DNA from: UBA4971 sp900019985
GTDB lineage: Bacteria > Bacillota > SHA-98 > UBA4971
DNA: 64,000 nt
Direction: 5' to 3'
Assembly (NCBI GenBank): GCA_050949175.1
Contig: JBMNFG010000010.1
Coordinates: 62,001 to 126,000, forward strand
Each line of letters begins with the position of its first letter. Positions within the stretch are counted from its first letter, which is position 1. Shown here piece after piece: positions 34,152-42,899 of the stretch. The position numbers were made by a program, and so were the translations under genes. The notes under the pieces are model-generated. The model did no database searches, was not told the DNA's origin, and worked only from the letters and a program-made list of their open reading frames with translations.

Positions 34152-35271
34152 CGAGTTCTACCTCCCCTGCATCTTGTGAACCTTGGATTTCCGTTTCCTT
34201 AGGTTTCATCAGCCGTCTCAGGATTTCGTCAGCCGCTACAATCAGTACAATAGTCGCCTGTATGATGCCGATGATTTGTTTTGGTATCTTTGCCATACTC
34301 TGCATTGTCACTGCGCCTCTTGCCAAGGTTCCGAAGAGAGTTGCCGCTGCCAGCACCCCAAAGGGATGGTTTCGCCCTAAGAGTGCTACTGCAATCCCGT
34401 CAAATCCGTAGCCTACAAATCCGAAGAGGTCCAAGAACCTGAACTGCACGCCGAGGATCTGGACTGCTCCTGCAGCGCCTGACAAGGCCCCGCTAATGGT
34501 CATGGCTATGATTATGTCCCTTGACACGTTGATTCCGCTGTATCTTGCTGCGTGAGGATTGAGCCCTACAGCTCGTATTTCATATCCCAGCGTGGTTTTG
34601 AACAACAAGTAATACACAAGACATACAGCACCCAGTGCGAGTATCAGGCCGAAGTGAAGCCTGGTTCCCGGCAATATCCTCCACAATCTGGCTGTAGCAG
34701 CAACAGCAGGCGTTTGGGGGATCTGCCCCGGTTCTTTAAGTGCAGCCATGAGCAAGTAATGACTGAAATACAAAGCAATGTAGTTCATCATTATAGTATT
34801 TATAACTTCATGCACTCCCAGTTTAGCTTTGAGGTAACCCGGAAGCGCTGCCCACAGCCCTCCTGCTAATGCTCCTAAGAGGAACGCAAGCGGCATGTGT
34901 ATAACAGTGGGTAAACCGGTTATTTGGAACCCGATCCATGCGGCTACAATCTGTCCCATGATGAACTGGCCTTCAGCGCCGATGTTGAACAGGCCGCACT
35001 TGAATGAAAACGCCACGGAAAGGCCGGTAAAAATCAGAGGAGTCACATTTATAAGCGTTTCTGCGATGTCCCGCTTGCTTCCAAAAGCTCCTTTTAGAAG
35101 GGCACTGTATGCTTTAATCGGGCTTTGTCCGATAAAAATCACAAGGAGCGCACCAAGGAGGAGAGCGAGAAAGACAGCCACAACAGGGATAAGCAGCTCT
35201 ATCCTCTGTTCGCGGGAGATGTAGAGCATCTTGCTTCTCGGCTGTTCCAGGTCCTTACCGGTGCTGGACAT
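34138..35271 (-). CDS. nupP: Nucleoside ABC transporter permease (NupP-like)
   Basis: 377 residues with about ten membrane helices. FSFKCGLFNIGAEGQFIMGQ is the characteristic motif of the first permease in this family (FNIGAEGQ), and EIRAVGLNPHAARYSGI precedes the conserved SGALSGAAGA segment. It overlaps the ATPase gene upstream by 17 bases and the second permease downstream by 14, so the three are translationally coupled. Confidence 0.9.
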   Translation of the reverse strand: MSSTGKDLEQPRSKMLYISREQRIELLIPVVAVFLALLLGALLVIFIGQSPIKAYSALLKGAFGSKRDIAETLINVTPLIFTGLSVAFSFKCGLFNIGAEGQFIMGQIVAAWIGFQITGLPTVIHMPLAFLLGALAGGLWAALPGYLKAKLGVHEVINTIMMNYIALYFSHYLLMAALKEPGQIPQTPAVAATARLWRILPGTRLHFGLILALGAVCLVYYLLFKTTLGYEIRAVGLNPHAARYSGINVSRDIIIAMTISGALSGAAGAVQILGVQFRFLDLFGFVGYGFDGIAVALLGRNHPFGVLAAATLFGTLARGAVTMQSMAKIPKQIIGIIQATIVLIVAADEILRRLMKPKETEIQGSQDAGEVELGGDR

Positions 35272-36832
35272 TCACTGCACTCCTTTCTGCGTCAAGCCCT
35301 TGTTTACTGCGTCCTCCTGCCATGAGAAGGCCTAATTCTCTTTCAGTGGCTTCTCTTGCTGTCATTTCTCCGACGATTTGCCCTTCGTAGATCACAAGAA
35401 TCCTGTCGGAGAGAGACATGATCTCGTCAAGCTCAAGAGAAATGAGGAGGATTGCTTTTCCCTTGTCTCTCTGTTCCACAAGACGCTTATGGACGAATTC
35501 TATCGCTCCTACATCAAGTCCGCGAGTAGGTTGAGATGCAACAAGCAACCTCGGCTCGCTTGAAAGCTCTCTGGCGACAATCACTTTCTGTTGATTTCCT
35601 CCGGATAGAGACCTGACAGGTACATTCTCATGCGGTGTCCTTATGTCAAATTCAGAAATCAGTTGTTTAGCGTGAGTGTGGATTGTTCCGTAGTCAAGGT
35701 TGATTCCTCTGGCAAAAGGGGGTTTATAGTAATTCCTCATTATGAAGTTTTCTGCAACTGTGAAATCCAAGATAAGTCCCCGATTTTGCCTGTCTTCGGG
35801 TATATGGGCGACACCTTGCTCAATCAAGGTTCTCGGTTGACTGTTTACGATATCGATACCGTCAACATAAATGTGTCCGGATGTTGCTTTTCTGAGCCCG
35901 GTGAGGGTTTCTACCAATTCTTTCTGGCCGTTTCCTTCAACACCTGCTATCCCCACAATTTCTCCGGCGTTGACGTGAAAGGAGACACCTCTTAGAGCAG
36001 GCAGATTTCTGGGGCCTTTCGCGTGCAGGTTGTCAACTCTAAGGACAGTCTCTCCGACTTTCGCCTCTTGCTTTTCAACTGAGAGGACCACTTCACGGCC
36101 TACCATCATTTGCGCCAGTTCTTCCACGGTTGTATTCTGAGTTTCCTTTGTCCCGACGCACTTGCCTTGTTTCAAAACTGTCACACGGTCGCTTATGGCT
36201 ATGACTTCTTGAAGCTTGTGGGTGATGAATATTATGGATTTGCCTTGATCAACAAGGCTGCGCATGATTTCAGCAAGCTCGTCCACTTCTTGAGGAGTCA
36301 AAACCGCTGTAGGCTCGTCAAGGATCAGCACGTCTGCGCCTCGATACAATGCCTTAAGGATTTCGACCCTCTGTTGCATGCCTACGGAAATATCCTCAAT
36401 CTTGGCGTGAGGATCTACGATCAGTCCGTACTGGTTAGACAGTTCCTCCACATCACGAACTGCTTTGTCCATATCCAGTCTTCCGTAGGAATTAACAGGT
36501 TCAACGCCGAGAACTATGTTTTCAGCGACTGTGAAAGGCGGGATTAGCATAAAATGCTGGTGTACCATTCCGATGCCAAGCCTTATGGCGTCATTGGGAT
36601 TGCTGATATAGGCGGTTTCTCCACGGATACGGATTTCGCCTTCATCCGGCCTGTAGAGGCCGTAAAGGACGTTCATTAGAGTGGTCTTGCCTGCTCCGTT
36701 CTCACCCAGTAGCGCAAGGACCTCTCCGGGATAAAGATCTATGCTGACATTATCGTTTGCGATTACCCCGGGGAACTTGACAGTAATGTCATGCATCTCA
36801 ACTACAGGGATGCCCTTCGCCTTGTTCAGCAT
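35255..36832 (-). CDS. nupO: Nucleoside ABC transporter ATP-binding protein (NupO-like, two ABC domains)
   Basis: 525 residues with tandem ABC domains. The first has LLGENGAGKTTLMNVLYG, the signature ISVGMQQRVEILKAL and LILDEPTAVL. The second has a degenerate Walker A (GVEGNGQKELVE) but an intact RSLSGGNQQKV signature and a Walker B reading LLVASQPTRGLD; one degenerate site is usual in the RbsA/NupO group. It would energise the two permeases encoded downstream. It follows the substrate-binding protein gene after 92 bases containing a hairpin. Confidence 0.93.
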   Translation of the reverse strand: MLNKAKGIPVVEMHDITVKFPGVIANDNVSIDLYPGEVLALLGENGAGKTTLMNVLYGLYRPDEGEIRIRGETAYISNPNDAIRLGIGMVHQHFMLIPPFTVAENIVLGVEPVNSYGRLDMDKAVRDVEELSNQYGLIVDPHAKIEDISVGMQQRVEILKALYRGADVLILDEPTAVLTPQEVDELAEIMRSLVDQGKSIIFITHKLQEVIAISDRVTVLKQGKCVGTKETQNTTVEELAQMMVGREVVLSVEKQEAKVGETVLRVDNLHAKGPRNLPALRGVSFHVNAGEIVGIAGVEGNGQKELVETLTGLRKATSGHIYVDGIDIVNSQPRTLIEQGVAHIPEDRQNRGLILDFTVAENFIMRNYYKPPFARGINLDYGTIHTHAKQLISEFDIRTPHENVPVRSLSGGNQQKVIVARELSSEPRLLVASQPTRGLDVGAIEFVHKRLVEQRDKGKAILLISLELDEIMSLSDRILVIYEGQIVGEMTAREATERELGLLMAGGRSKQGLDAERSAVNVQHR

Positions 36833-36846
36833 TAGAACCCCCTCTC

Positions 36847-36890
36847 AAAAGATGCCAGGTACCGCTCTATGTGCAGAACAGCACCTGGCA
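36847..36890 (-). terminator. Possible attenuating hairpin between binding protein and ABC genes
   Basis: TGCCAGGT (36853-36860) pairs with ACCTGGCA (36883-36890), and TCTTTT follows on the minus strand. The loop is long (22 bases) and the T-run short, so it is a weak terminator. Such elements often allow more binding protein than transporter to be made. Confidence 0.45.
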
Positions 36891-36924
36891 CCGACTTTCA
36901 TCGTTTATTACCAGACACCGTTAG

Positions 36925-37968
36925 CTAAACCGATGGGGGTGTAAAGGTTTCAAGCTCCGCGAAGGAAGCCGGAACTACGATTTCACCGTTCACTATCATC
37001 TCCCTGTACTTCTCTACTTCTTCAAGGACCTCTTCAGGGACATGCTCGGAAGTCCTGCCACATGTGCCTACACCGTCTTCTGCCAAGCCGAAGATGTAGT
37101 GTTTAGGCTCGAAGGTTCCGTCTTGGACTCTCTTGGTAACCTCAAAGACTGCCACGTCTACACGCTTCATCATGCAGCTCATGACATTATCCGGTGCGAG
37201 GTGGTGCTGGCAGGAATCAACACCCATAGCCCAGAATCCTTCTCCCTGCTCTTTCGCAGCCTCAATAACTCCGAGACCGCATGCGCCTGAGGCATGGAAT
37301 ATGATATCTGCTCCTTGGTTGAACTGAGCAAGTGCCACTTCTTTACCTTTTGCAGGATCATCAAACTTGCCTGTGTAACCCCTTAACACCTTTACATCGG
37401 GATTGGCGGAAAGCACACCAGCGTGGAAACCTGCGTCAAAGTGCTCAATAACCGGCACTTCCATACCGCCGACGAAACCTACGGTTCCTGTCTTAGTCAT
37501 CTTTGCAGCAATTACTCCTAGCAAGAAGGAGCCTTCTTCTTCCTTGAACGTAGCTGATGCAACATTAGGCTGTTCCACTACACTATCGATAAGTCCGAAT
37601 TTGAGGTCAGGATATTCAGGAGCCACTGTATCCAATGCGTCAGTCAGCAGGAATCCCACAGCCCAACTTATATCTGTGCCTTGATCTCCGAGGCTTCTGA
37701 GGTTAGGTTCGTAGTCGTCCATCTTCTTCGATTCCACTACCGTGATTTCAAAGCCCAGTTTCTCTTCGGCTTCTTTAAGTCCTTTATACGCCGCATCGTT
37801 AAACGACTCGTCCCCCAAACCTCCGACGTCTGTCACCATGGCAGCCTTCAGCTTTACCTCTTGAGGAACCTCTGCGATTTCTTCCTGAGGTTTCCTGAGG
37901 CTTAGTGCAACGGCGATGATGACCACTATGGCAACAACTATAACCGCCCACCTAGTAGACCTTGACAT
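36925..37968 (-). CDS. BMP-family nucleoside-binding protein, membrane-anchored
   Basis: 347 residues of the BmpA/PnrA-type ABC substrate-binding family. Family marks: AAMVTDVGGLGDESFNDAA, GTDISWAVGFLLTDAL, GTVGFVGGMEVPVIEHFDAG and ADIIFHASGACGLGVIEAA. The N-terminus has a hydrophobic helix (WAVIVVAIVVIIAVAL) but no lipobox cysteine, unlike the usual Gram-positive lipoproteins of this family; it appears to be an uncleaved anchor or a signal peptide with an unclear site. RBS AAAGGAGG is 12 bases from the ATG. It heads the importer operon. Confidence 0.92.
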   Translation of the reverse strand: MSRSTRWAVIVVAIVVIIAVALSLRKPQEEIAEVPQEVKLKAAMVTDVGGLGDESFNDAAYKGLKEAEEKLGFEITVVESKKMDDYEPNLRSLGDQGTDISWAVGFLLTDALDTVAPEYPDLKFGLIDSVVEQPNVASATFKEEEGSFLLGVIAAKMTKTGTVGFVGGMEVPVIEHFDAGFHAGVLSANPDVKVLRGYTGKFDDPAKGKEVALAQFNQGADIIFHASGACGLGVIEAAKEQGEGFWAMGVDSCQHHLAPDNVMSCMMKRVDVAVFEVTKRVQDGTFEPKHYIFGLAEDGVGTCGRTSEHVPEEVLEEVEKYREMIVNGEIVVPASFAELETFTPPSV

Positions 37969-38029
37969 TACACAGACGACCTCCTTTCAATATTAGGGGC
38001 CTTATCCTTGTGTCTACAGGATCTGCCTG

Positions 38030-39286
38030 TTAACACACACCACGAAGCTTCATGGCTTCAGCCACTCGCAGAATAGCCAGGTTGTACGCAGCTTCTCTCA
38101 AACGGGTGCCTTTCTCCTTGGCTGTAGAAAGGACAGCCTGGAAACTCTCTGTCATTATTCGCTCAAGACGTTCTGCTATCTCTTCCTCAGTCCAATAGAA
38201 ATTCATAAGGTTTTGGACCCATTCAAAGTACGATACGGTAACCCCTCCGGCATTTGCGAGTATGTCAGGGATGACCATAACGCCTCTGTCAGCCAGTATC
38301 TCGTCTGCTTCAGGTGTAGTAGGGCCGTTAGCGCCTTCAGCGATTATCTTCGCCTTTATTTTCCCTGCGTTAGCTTTTGTTATCTGGTTTCCGACGGCTG
38401 CAGGCACGAGGACGTCGCAGTCCAGTTCAAACAGTTCATCGTTGGTCAGGCAATCAGTACCGGGTGTTCCGTCAATTGACCCGGTTTCCAGGAGTTGAGC
38501 TGTTAATGCGCAAGGATCAAGACCGGCATCACAAAAACATCCTCCACCTATGTCCGTTACTCCTACTATTTTGCATCCGTACCCTTCGAGGATAGATGCG
38601 AGATGTGCGCCTACATTGCCGTAACCTTGTACAGCAATTCTCAGGCTGTCTAAAGGAAGCCCCAGTTCCTTTGCAGCTTCTCGTATGCAGATTACCAGGC
38701 CTCTTGCAGTGGCAGGAGTGCGGCCCAGTGAACCACCGAGCGGAATCGGCTTCCCTGTAACGACTCCGGGCACAAACTTACCTTTCTGAGTACTGTATGT
38801 ATCCATTATCCAAGCCATAACCTGGGCATCAGTAAACATGTCAGGACCCGGAATATCAGTATAAGGGCCGATTACATTGCTTATCTCAACTGTAAAACGC
38901 CGGGTCAGCCTTTCCTTCTCACCTTTAGACATTTCCAGGGGATTGCAGGTAACCCCTCCCTTGGCACCGCCATAGGGGATTCCCACTACTGCACATTTCC
39001 AGGTCATCCACATTGAAAGGGCTTTTACTTCCTCAAAGGTAACATCAGGATGATAGCGGATTCCGCCTTTACCCGGACCTCTTGCAGTGTTATGAACCAC
39101 CCGGTAGCCTTTGAAGACCTTGACGCTTCCGTCATCCATTTTCACGGGAAATGCCACTTCCAACGCGAATTCAGGATGGCGTAGCATTTCACGGATACCG
39201 GGATCGATATCGAGTTTTTCTGCTACAGCATCATACTGGCGTAGGGCAACATCATACGCGCTTTCTTCGCGCCTTGGCTCCTCCAT
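38030..39286 (-). CDS. gdhA: Glutamate dehydrogenase
   Basis: 418 residues of the Glu/Leu/Phe/Val dehydrogenase family, interconverting glutamate and 2-oxoglutarate plus ammonia with NAD(P)H. The substrate-binding region has KGGIRYHPDVTFEEVKALS and the catalytic lysine region GIPYGGAKGGV; the nucleotide-binding domain has AVQGYGNVGAHLA followed by VGVTDIGGG. The C-terminal EWVQNLMNFYWTEEE is typical of hexameric clostridial or RocG/GudB-like enzymes. Coenzyme preference is not clear. GGAGGG precedes the ATG. Confidence 0.96.
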   Translation of the reverse strand: MEEPRREESAYDVALRQYDAVAEKLDIDPGIREMLRHPEFALEVAFPVKMDDGSVKVFKGYRVVHNTARGPGKGGIRYHPDVTFEEVKALSMWMTWKCAVVGIPYGGAKGGVTCNPLEMSKGEKERLTRRFTVEISNVIGPYTDIPGPDMFTDAQVMAWIMDTYSTQKGKFVPGVVTGKPIPLGGSLGRTPATARGLVICIREAAKELGLPLDSLRIAVQGYGNVGAHLASILEGYGCKIVGVTDIGGGCFCDAGLDPCALTAQLLETGSIDGTPGTDCLTNDELFELDCDVLVPAAVGNQITKANAGKIKAKIIAEGANGPTTPEADEILADRGVMVIPDILANAGGVTVSYFEWVQNLMNFYWTEEEIAERLERIMTESFQAVLSTAKEKGTRLREAAYNLAILRVAEAMKLRGVC

Positions 39287-39377
39287 GGTTATCCCTCCTC
39301 CCTTATAAGCGCCTTAATGTTCATATGCCTTCCAATCATTAATATTTCTCTAAGATTCTCACATTTCCTTCCTAATG

Positions 39378-40712
39378 CTAGGATACAATCTCTCCTACTA
39401 GGTCATAGTCACCTGCATCAATTATCTTTACAGGCCTGAACTCACCTGGTTCGGGGTGTTCGTTTCCGATATAGATTAGGCCGTCAATCTCCGGCGCTTC
39501 CGCCTGGGAACGGCCGACTGTAACCAATTCGCTCTCCTCTGCCCTTCCTTCAATGAGAACCTCCGTGACCTGTCCTATCCTGGCAAGATTCTTTTCCCTC
39601 GAGATCCTTTTTTGAACCTCCATCGCCTGTTGGAACCTGCGCTCTTTTACACTGTCCTCGATGTGTTCCGGTAAGTGAGATGCAACTGTCCCGGATTGGG
39701 GTGAATACGGGAATATACCCACTCTGTCCAGGCGAGCTTCTTCCAGAAAATCCAAAAGGCTGCGGAATTTGGCTTCTGTTTCTCCCGGGAAACCCACTAT
39801 AAATGTGCTTCTAATGGTTATATCAGGCACTGCCTGTCTGAGCCTGGCAATCGTCTGCATTGCATCTTCGTGCCTTCCGTGGCGGTTCATAAGTTTCAAT
39901 AGTTCGTCATCTACATGTTGAAGAGGAAGATCTACGTACTTGCAGACTTTAGGCTCATCTGCTATCACTTGAATCAATCCATCGGTTAGTTTTGTCGGGT
40001 ACATGTAGAGAACCCGTATCCAACGGACTTCGTCAATTTTGGATACTTCTTTCAGCAGCCTGTCCAGGGAATATGTCCCGTAAAGGTCTTCTCCGTACCG
40101 TGTTGTATCCTGAGCTATGAGAATTAGTTCCCTCGCGCCGTGTTGTGCTAAATGCCTGGCTTCTCTCACTATGGAATCGATGGGGCGTGAACGAAACTTG
40201 CCCCGCAGCTCAGGGATTATGCAGTACGAGCAGCGATTGCTGCATCCTTCGGCTATCTTGATGTACGCCGTATGCGGAGGGGTTGAGATATATCGAGGAT
40301 AGGTCTCGTCATAAATGAAGAAAGGTTGCTTTGTGACAACAGTAATACGCTCGCCCTCTAAAGCATCTGAGACAATCCGGACTATCTCGGCAAAATCCCC
40401 TGTCCCCACCACTCCGTCGATCTCGGGTATTTCTTCAAGGAGATCGTCAGGGAATCTTTGAGCCAGGCAACCGGTGACTATTAGCCTTTTCGACGGGTCT
40501 TTCTTTTTCAGCTCCGCAAGGGAGAGTATTGCATCTACCGATTCTTCCTGTGCCTCATCTATAAAAGCGCAGGTATTTACAAGTAGTACATCTGCCTCGT
40601 CTAAGTCAATGACAGGTTCGAATCCTGCCTCAGATAGCAGGCCGACCATGACTTCAGAGTCTACCAGGTTTTTTGCACATCCTAATGATACCAATGCTAT
40701 GCGAGTCTTCAC
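39378..40712 (-). CDS. rimO: Ribosomal protein S12 methylthiotransferase RimO
   Basis: Radical SAM methylthiotransferase that modifies an aspartate of ribosomal protein S12. 444 residues: N-terminal UPF0004 domain (SLGCAKNLVDSEVM, VNTCAFIDEAQEES, TGCLAQRF, giving three cysteines for one cluster), radical SAM domain (EGCSNRCSYCIIP) and a C-terminal TRAM domain. SLGCAKN and the S12-type motifs favour RimO over the tRNA enzyme MiaB. The GTG start at 40712 is 15 bases from an AAGGAG, longer than normal. Confidence 0.95.
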   Translation of the reverse strand: MKTRIALVSLGCAKNLVDSEVMVGLLSEAGFEPVIDLDEADVLLVNTCAFIDEAQEESVDAILSLAELKKKDPSKRLIVTGCLAQRFPDDLLEEIPEIDGVVGTGDFAEIVRIVSDALEGERITVVTKQPFFIYDETYPRYISTPPHTAYIKIAEGCSNRCSYCIIPELRGKFRSRPIDSIVREARHLAQHGARELILIAQDTTRYGEDLYGTYSLDRLLKEVSKIDEVRWIRVLYMYPTKLTDGLIQVIADEPKVCKYVDLPLQHVDDELLKLMNRHGRHEDAMQTIARLRQAVPDITIRSTFIVGFPGETEAKFRSLLDFLEEARLDRVGIFPYSPQSGTVASHLPEHIEDSVKERRFQQAMEVQKRISREKNLARIGQVTEVLIEGRAEESELVTVGRSQAEAPEIDGLIYIGNEHPEPGEFRPVKIIDAGDYDLVGEIVS

Positions 40713-40782
40713 TTTCTTTTACAACATCTCCTTATCCGGTCTGACCGGTCAATGGCATGACGAACCACGGCCTCTTATTGCT

Positions 40783-41664
40783 TCAAGGAACAAACACCCG
40801 GAGCCCTCCGGGGATTATCGAGAACTCCATTGAGTCTGCTTCGAATACCTCGCCGTCCATATGAAGGGGGGTCTTGTCAGATAATTGGATGCGGACTGAC
40901 TTCCCCCGTAAGAACCTTGCTTGGGGATCGTTTACATGGGTTCCTCTGAGAGCTTTCGGAAGTTTACTGAGAATCCCCAAGATGCCAATGGCGTCAATTA
41001 TGCACACGTCATACAGTCCGTCATCAGGGACTGCGTCAGGGACAATAGGTATCCCTCCGCCGTAAGTCTTTCCGATGCCTACAGCTATCAGCAGAGGATG
41101 AGTATTTATTACTTCATTGTCGTCAATGGTAATGTACGCCTCAAAGCTTTTGTATTTTCGTAGCGTCCTAAAGAGTGCCAGAATGTACAGGGGAACTCCT
41201 CTGACAGGGAGGTGCCTAAGGTCCTGGGTTGCGGTTTTTGCCACAGCCGCATCAAGTCCTATCCCTACTGAGTTAGAAAAGTATCTGTCAATAACCAGTC
41301 CAAGATCACGCTTTCCCGTGTTTCCCCTGAGTATGATCTCACATGCTTCTTCTATGTTCATGGGTATCTTCATGCTAGCGGCAAGATCGTTGCCGCTGCC
41401 GCACGGTATTACTCCAAGGACTACGTCATGACCTGCGATACCGTTTACCACTTCGTTAGCAGTCCCGTCGCCTCCTGCGGAAATGACAGCATCGTATCCG
41501 TCCTTAGCTGCACGCTTTGCTTCATCAATTGCATCTCCCGGCCCTTGAGTAAAATAGATGTCGAATTCTACTTGGCTTGCTTCGAATAACCTGCGTATAA
41601 CAGGGATAGCCTTCTCCGCTTTGCCGCGACCTGCTTTAGGGTTTACTATAATCTTTGCGCGCAA
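40783..41664 (-). CDS. Diacylglycerol kinase family lipid kinase (YegS/DgkB-like)
   Basis: About 293 residues of the DAGK catalytic fold, which phosphorylates lipid or other hydrophobic alcohols with ATP. Visible motifs are AKIIVNPKAGRGKAEKAIP, ISAGGDGTANEVVNGI (the nucleotide-binding GGDGT), GVIPCGSGNDLAAS, and the C-terminal YGGGIPIVPDAVPDDGLYDV and MHMDGEVFEA-like DGE motif. TTG at 41664 with GGAGG 9 bases upstream is the likely start; GTG at 41670 is possible. A DgkB-type role in recycling diacylglycerol is plausible, not shown. Confidence 0.9.
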   Translation of the reverse strand: MRAKIIVNPKAGRGKAEKAIPVIRRLFEASQVEFDIYFTQGPGDAIDEAKRAAKDGYDAVISAGGDGTANEVVNGIAGHDVVLGVIPCGSGNDLAASMKIPMNIEEACEIILRGNTGKRDLGLVIDRYFSNSVGIGLDAAVAKTATQDLRHLPVRGVPLYILALFRTLRKYKSFEAYITIDDNEVINTHPLLIAVGIGKTYGGGIPIVPDAVPDDGLYDVCIIDAIGILGILSKLPKALRGTHVNDPQARFLRGKSVRIQLSDKTPLHMDGEVFEADSMEFSIIPGGLRVFVP

Positions 41665-41707
41665 TTTCACTTGCCTCCCATCAGAGCTTAGAAGAAAGCT
41701 GGAAATG

Positions 41708-42433
41708 TCATAGTTTCTGTATTCCGTTTGACAAAACAAATTCTACAAATCCGCTAAAGTCGCTACGTAAATCAGGTGTACAGTGTGTCATCCCGCTGTC
41801 AAGCAAATAGTCGTCTACAAGGTAAGTTTTTATTCCAAGAGCACCTGCAACAATATCTTCATCCATATTGTTGCCTACCATTAAGCAGTCTTCAGGTTGA
41901 TATCCTGTGATCCTGAGAATCTCTTCATAGTACTTGAGGTTGGGTTTGCAAAAGTGCATCGTCTCGTAGCAAGTGATTAACCTGTAAGGGAAACCATAAA
42001 CCCCACCCCACCTCATACGTTCCAGAATAGCCATAGCAGGAAAAAGAGCATTTGTAGCAATCACTACGTCATACCCTTCTTTGAACAAAACCTCCATCAT
42101 TGCCCTGGCTTTGGGATGAGGTTCGATGGCGAGGACATCCTTGAGCTTGGTGAACTCATTTGCGTAAAAGTCTTCGAACATAGGCAATAGGATATCTTCA
42201 GGTGTATTGACTCGTTTGACAAAATCCTCAAAAAAGACTTGTCGGTTGGATAGCGAAGGATCCTCGTTTTCGATCATGGCTTCAACAGACCTGATAAGTG
42301 CCTCTGTAAACCGGACAGCCTTTATTCTTGGAGCTACCGATATTGTAATAGCTTTGAAATACTCTTTTAGGAAATCATCATAATCAAAATGAACCAGTGT
42401 CCCATCGAGATCAAAAAGAACACAACGGATCAC
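41708..42433 (-). CDS. HAD-superfamily hydrolase
   Basis: 241 residues. HAD motif I is LFDLDGTLVHFDYDDF with the nucleophile aspartate, motif II VIATNA, motif III lysine in MHFCKPNLKYYEEIL, and motif IV VGNNMDEDIVAG. A helical cap lies between motifs I and II. It resembles phosphatases of the phosphoglycolate-phosphatase type; the substrate is unknown. The start is GTG at 42433. It stands 43 bases before the lipid kinase gene on the same strand. Confidence 0.88.
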   Translation of the reverse strand: MIRCVLFDLDGTLVHFDYDDFLKEYFKAITISVAPRIKAVRFTEALIRSVEAMIENEDPSLSNRQVFFEDFVKRVNTPEDILLPMFEDFYANEFTKLKDVLAIEPHPKARAMMEVLFKEGYDVVIATNALFPAMAILERMRWGGVYGFPYRLITCYETMHFCKPNLKYYEEILRITGYQPEDCLMVGNNMDEDIVAGALGIKTYLVDDYLLDSGMTHCTPDLRSDFSGFVEFVLSNGIQKL

Positions 42434-42542
42434 GTTACCACCACCTGAACAACCTTCAATTCCCGGTCTCCCTACCCTGCCTTTTGCAGGTTACTCATAT
42501 AACAAAAGAAAATGAAAACACTATCTACGGAGGATTGATCTG

Positions 42543-42857
42543 ATGGACCCGATGGACGCGGAAAACCACGAGACCCTTGCACGGGCCCTGTTTGCAATAG
42601 CAGTTGAACGCTGGCATCCCTCCATTGTCAATTATGAGCTGGCAGAGATCACCGGTGTTCTCTCATCCTCTGCCATTTTGACCAGGGCACTTTCAGATTC
42701 AGGAATACCGGCATCCGAAAAACGGGAAATCATCACTGATGTGTTCGGAAGCATCCTTTCCCCGATTTCCCTGGGCTTACTCGACCTTTTGGTTGAAGAG
42801 AACAAAATCCATATGGTGAAGGACATCTCAGAATCGTACAAGCATTTTCTCGTGTAG
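42543..42857 (+). CDS. Orphan protein resembling the N-terminal domain of ATP synthase delta (OSCP) subunit
   Basis: 104 residues, all helical. The pattern ETLARALFAIAVE at the start, a middle ILTRALSDSGIPASEKREIITDVF and a final LSPISLGLLDLLVEENKIHMVKDISESYKHFL follows the six-helix N-terminal domain of AtpH, including the P-x-x-x-x-x-EKREII and LxLLVEENKI signatures. The C-terminal half of AtpH (about 75 residues) is absent, and the stop codon is not followed by recognisable remnants. GGAGG lies 9 bases before the ATG. No other ATP synthase gene is near, and the gene is on the opposite strand to its neighbours. It may be a diverged truncated copy or a standalone adaptor; the assignment rests on pattern recognition only. 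Confidence 0.72.
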   Translation: MDPMDAENHETLARALFAIAVERWHPSIVNYELAEITGVLSSSAILTRALSDSGIPASEKREIITDVFGSILSPISLGLLDLLVEENKIHMVKDISESYKHFLV

Positions 42858-42899
42858 CATCATTTCCCGACTTTTCCTGTGTCCTGCAAACTAAGGTAA

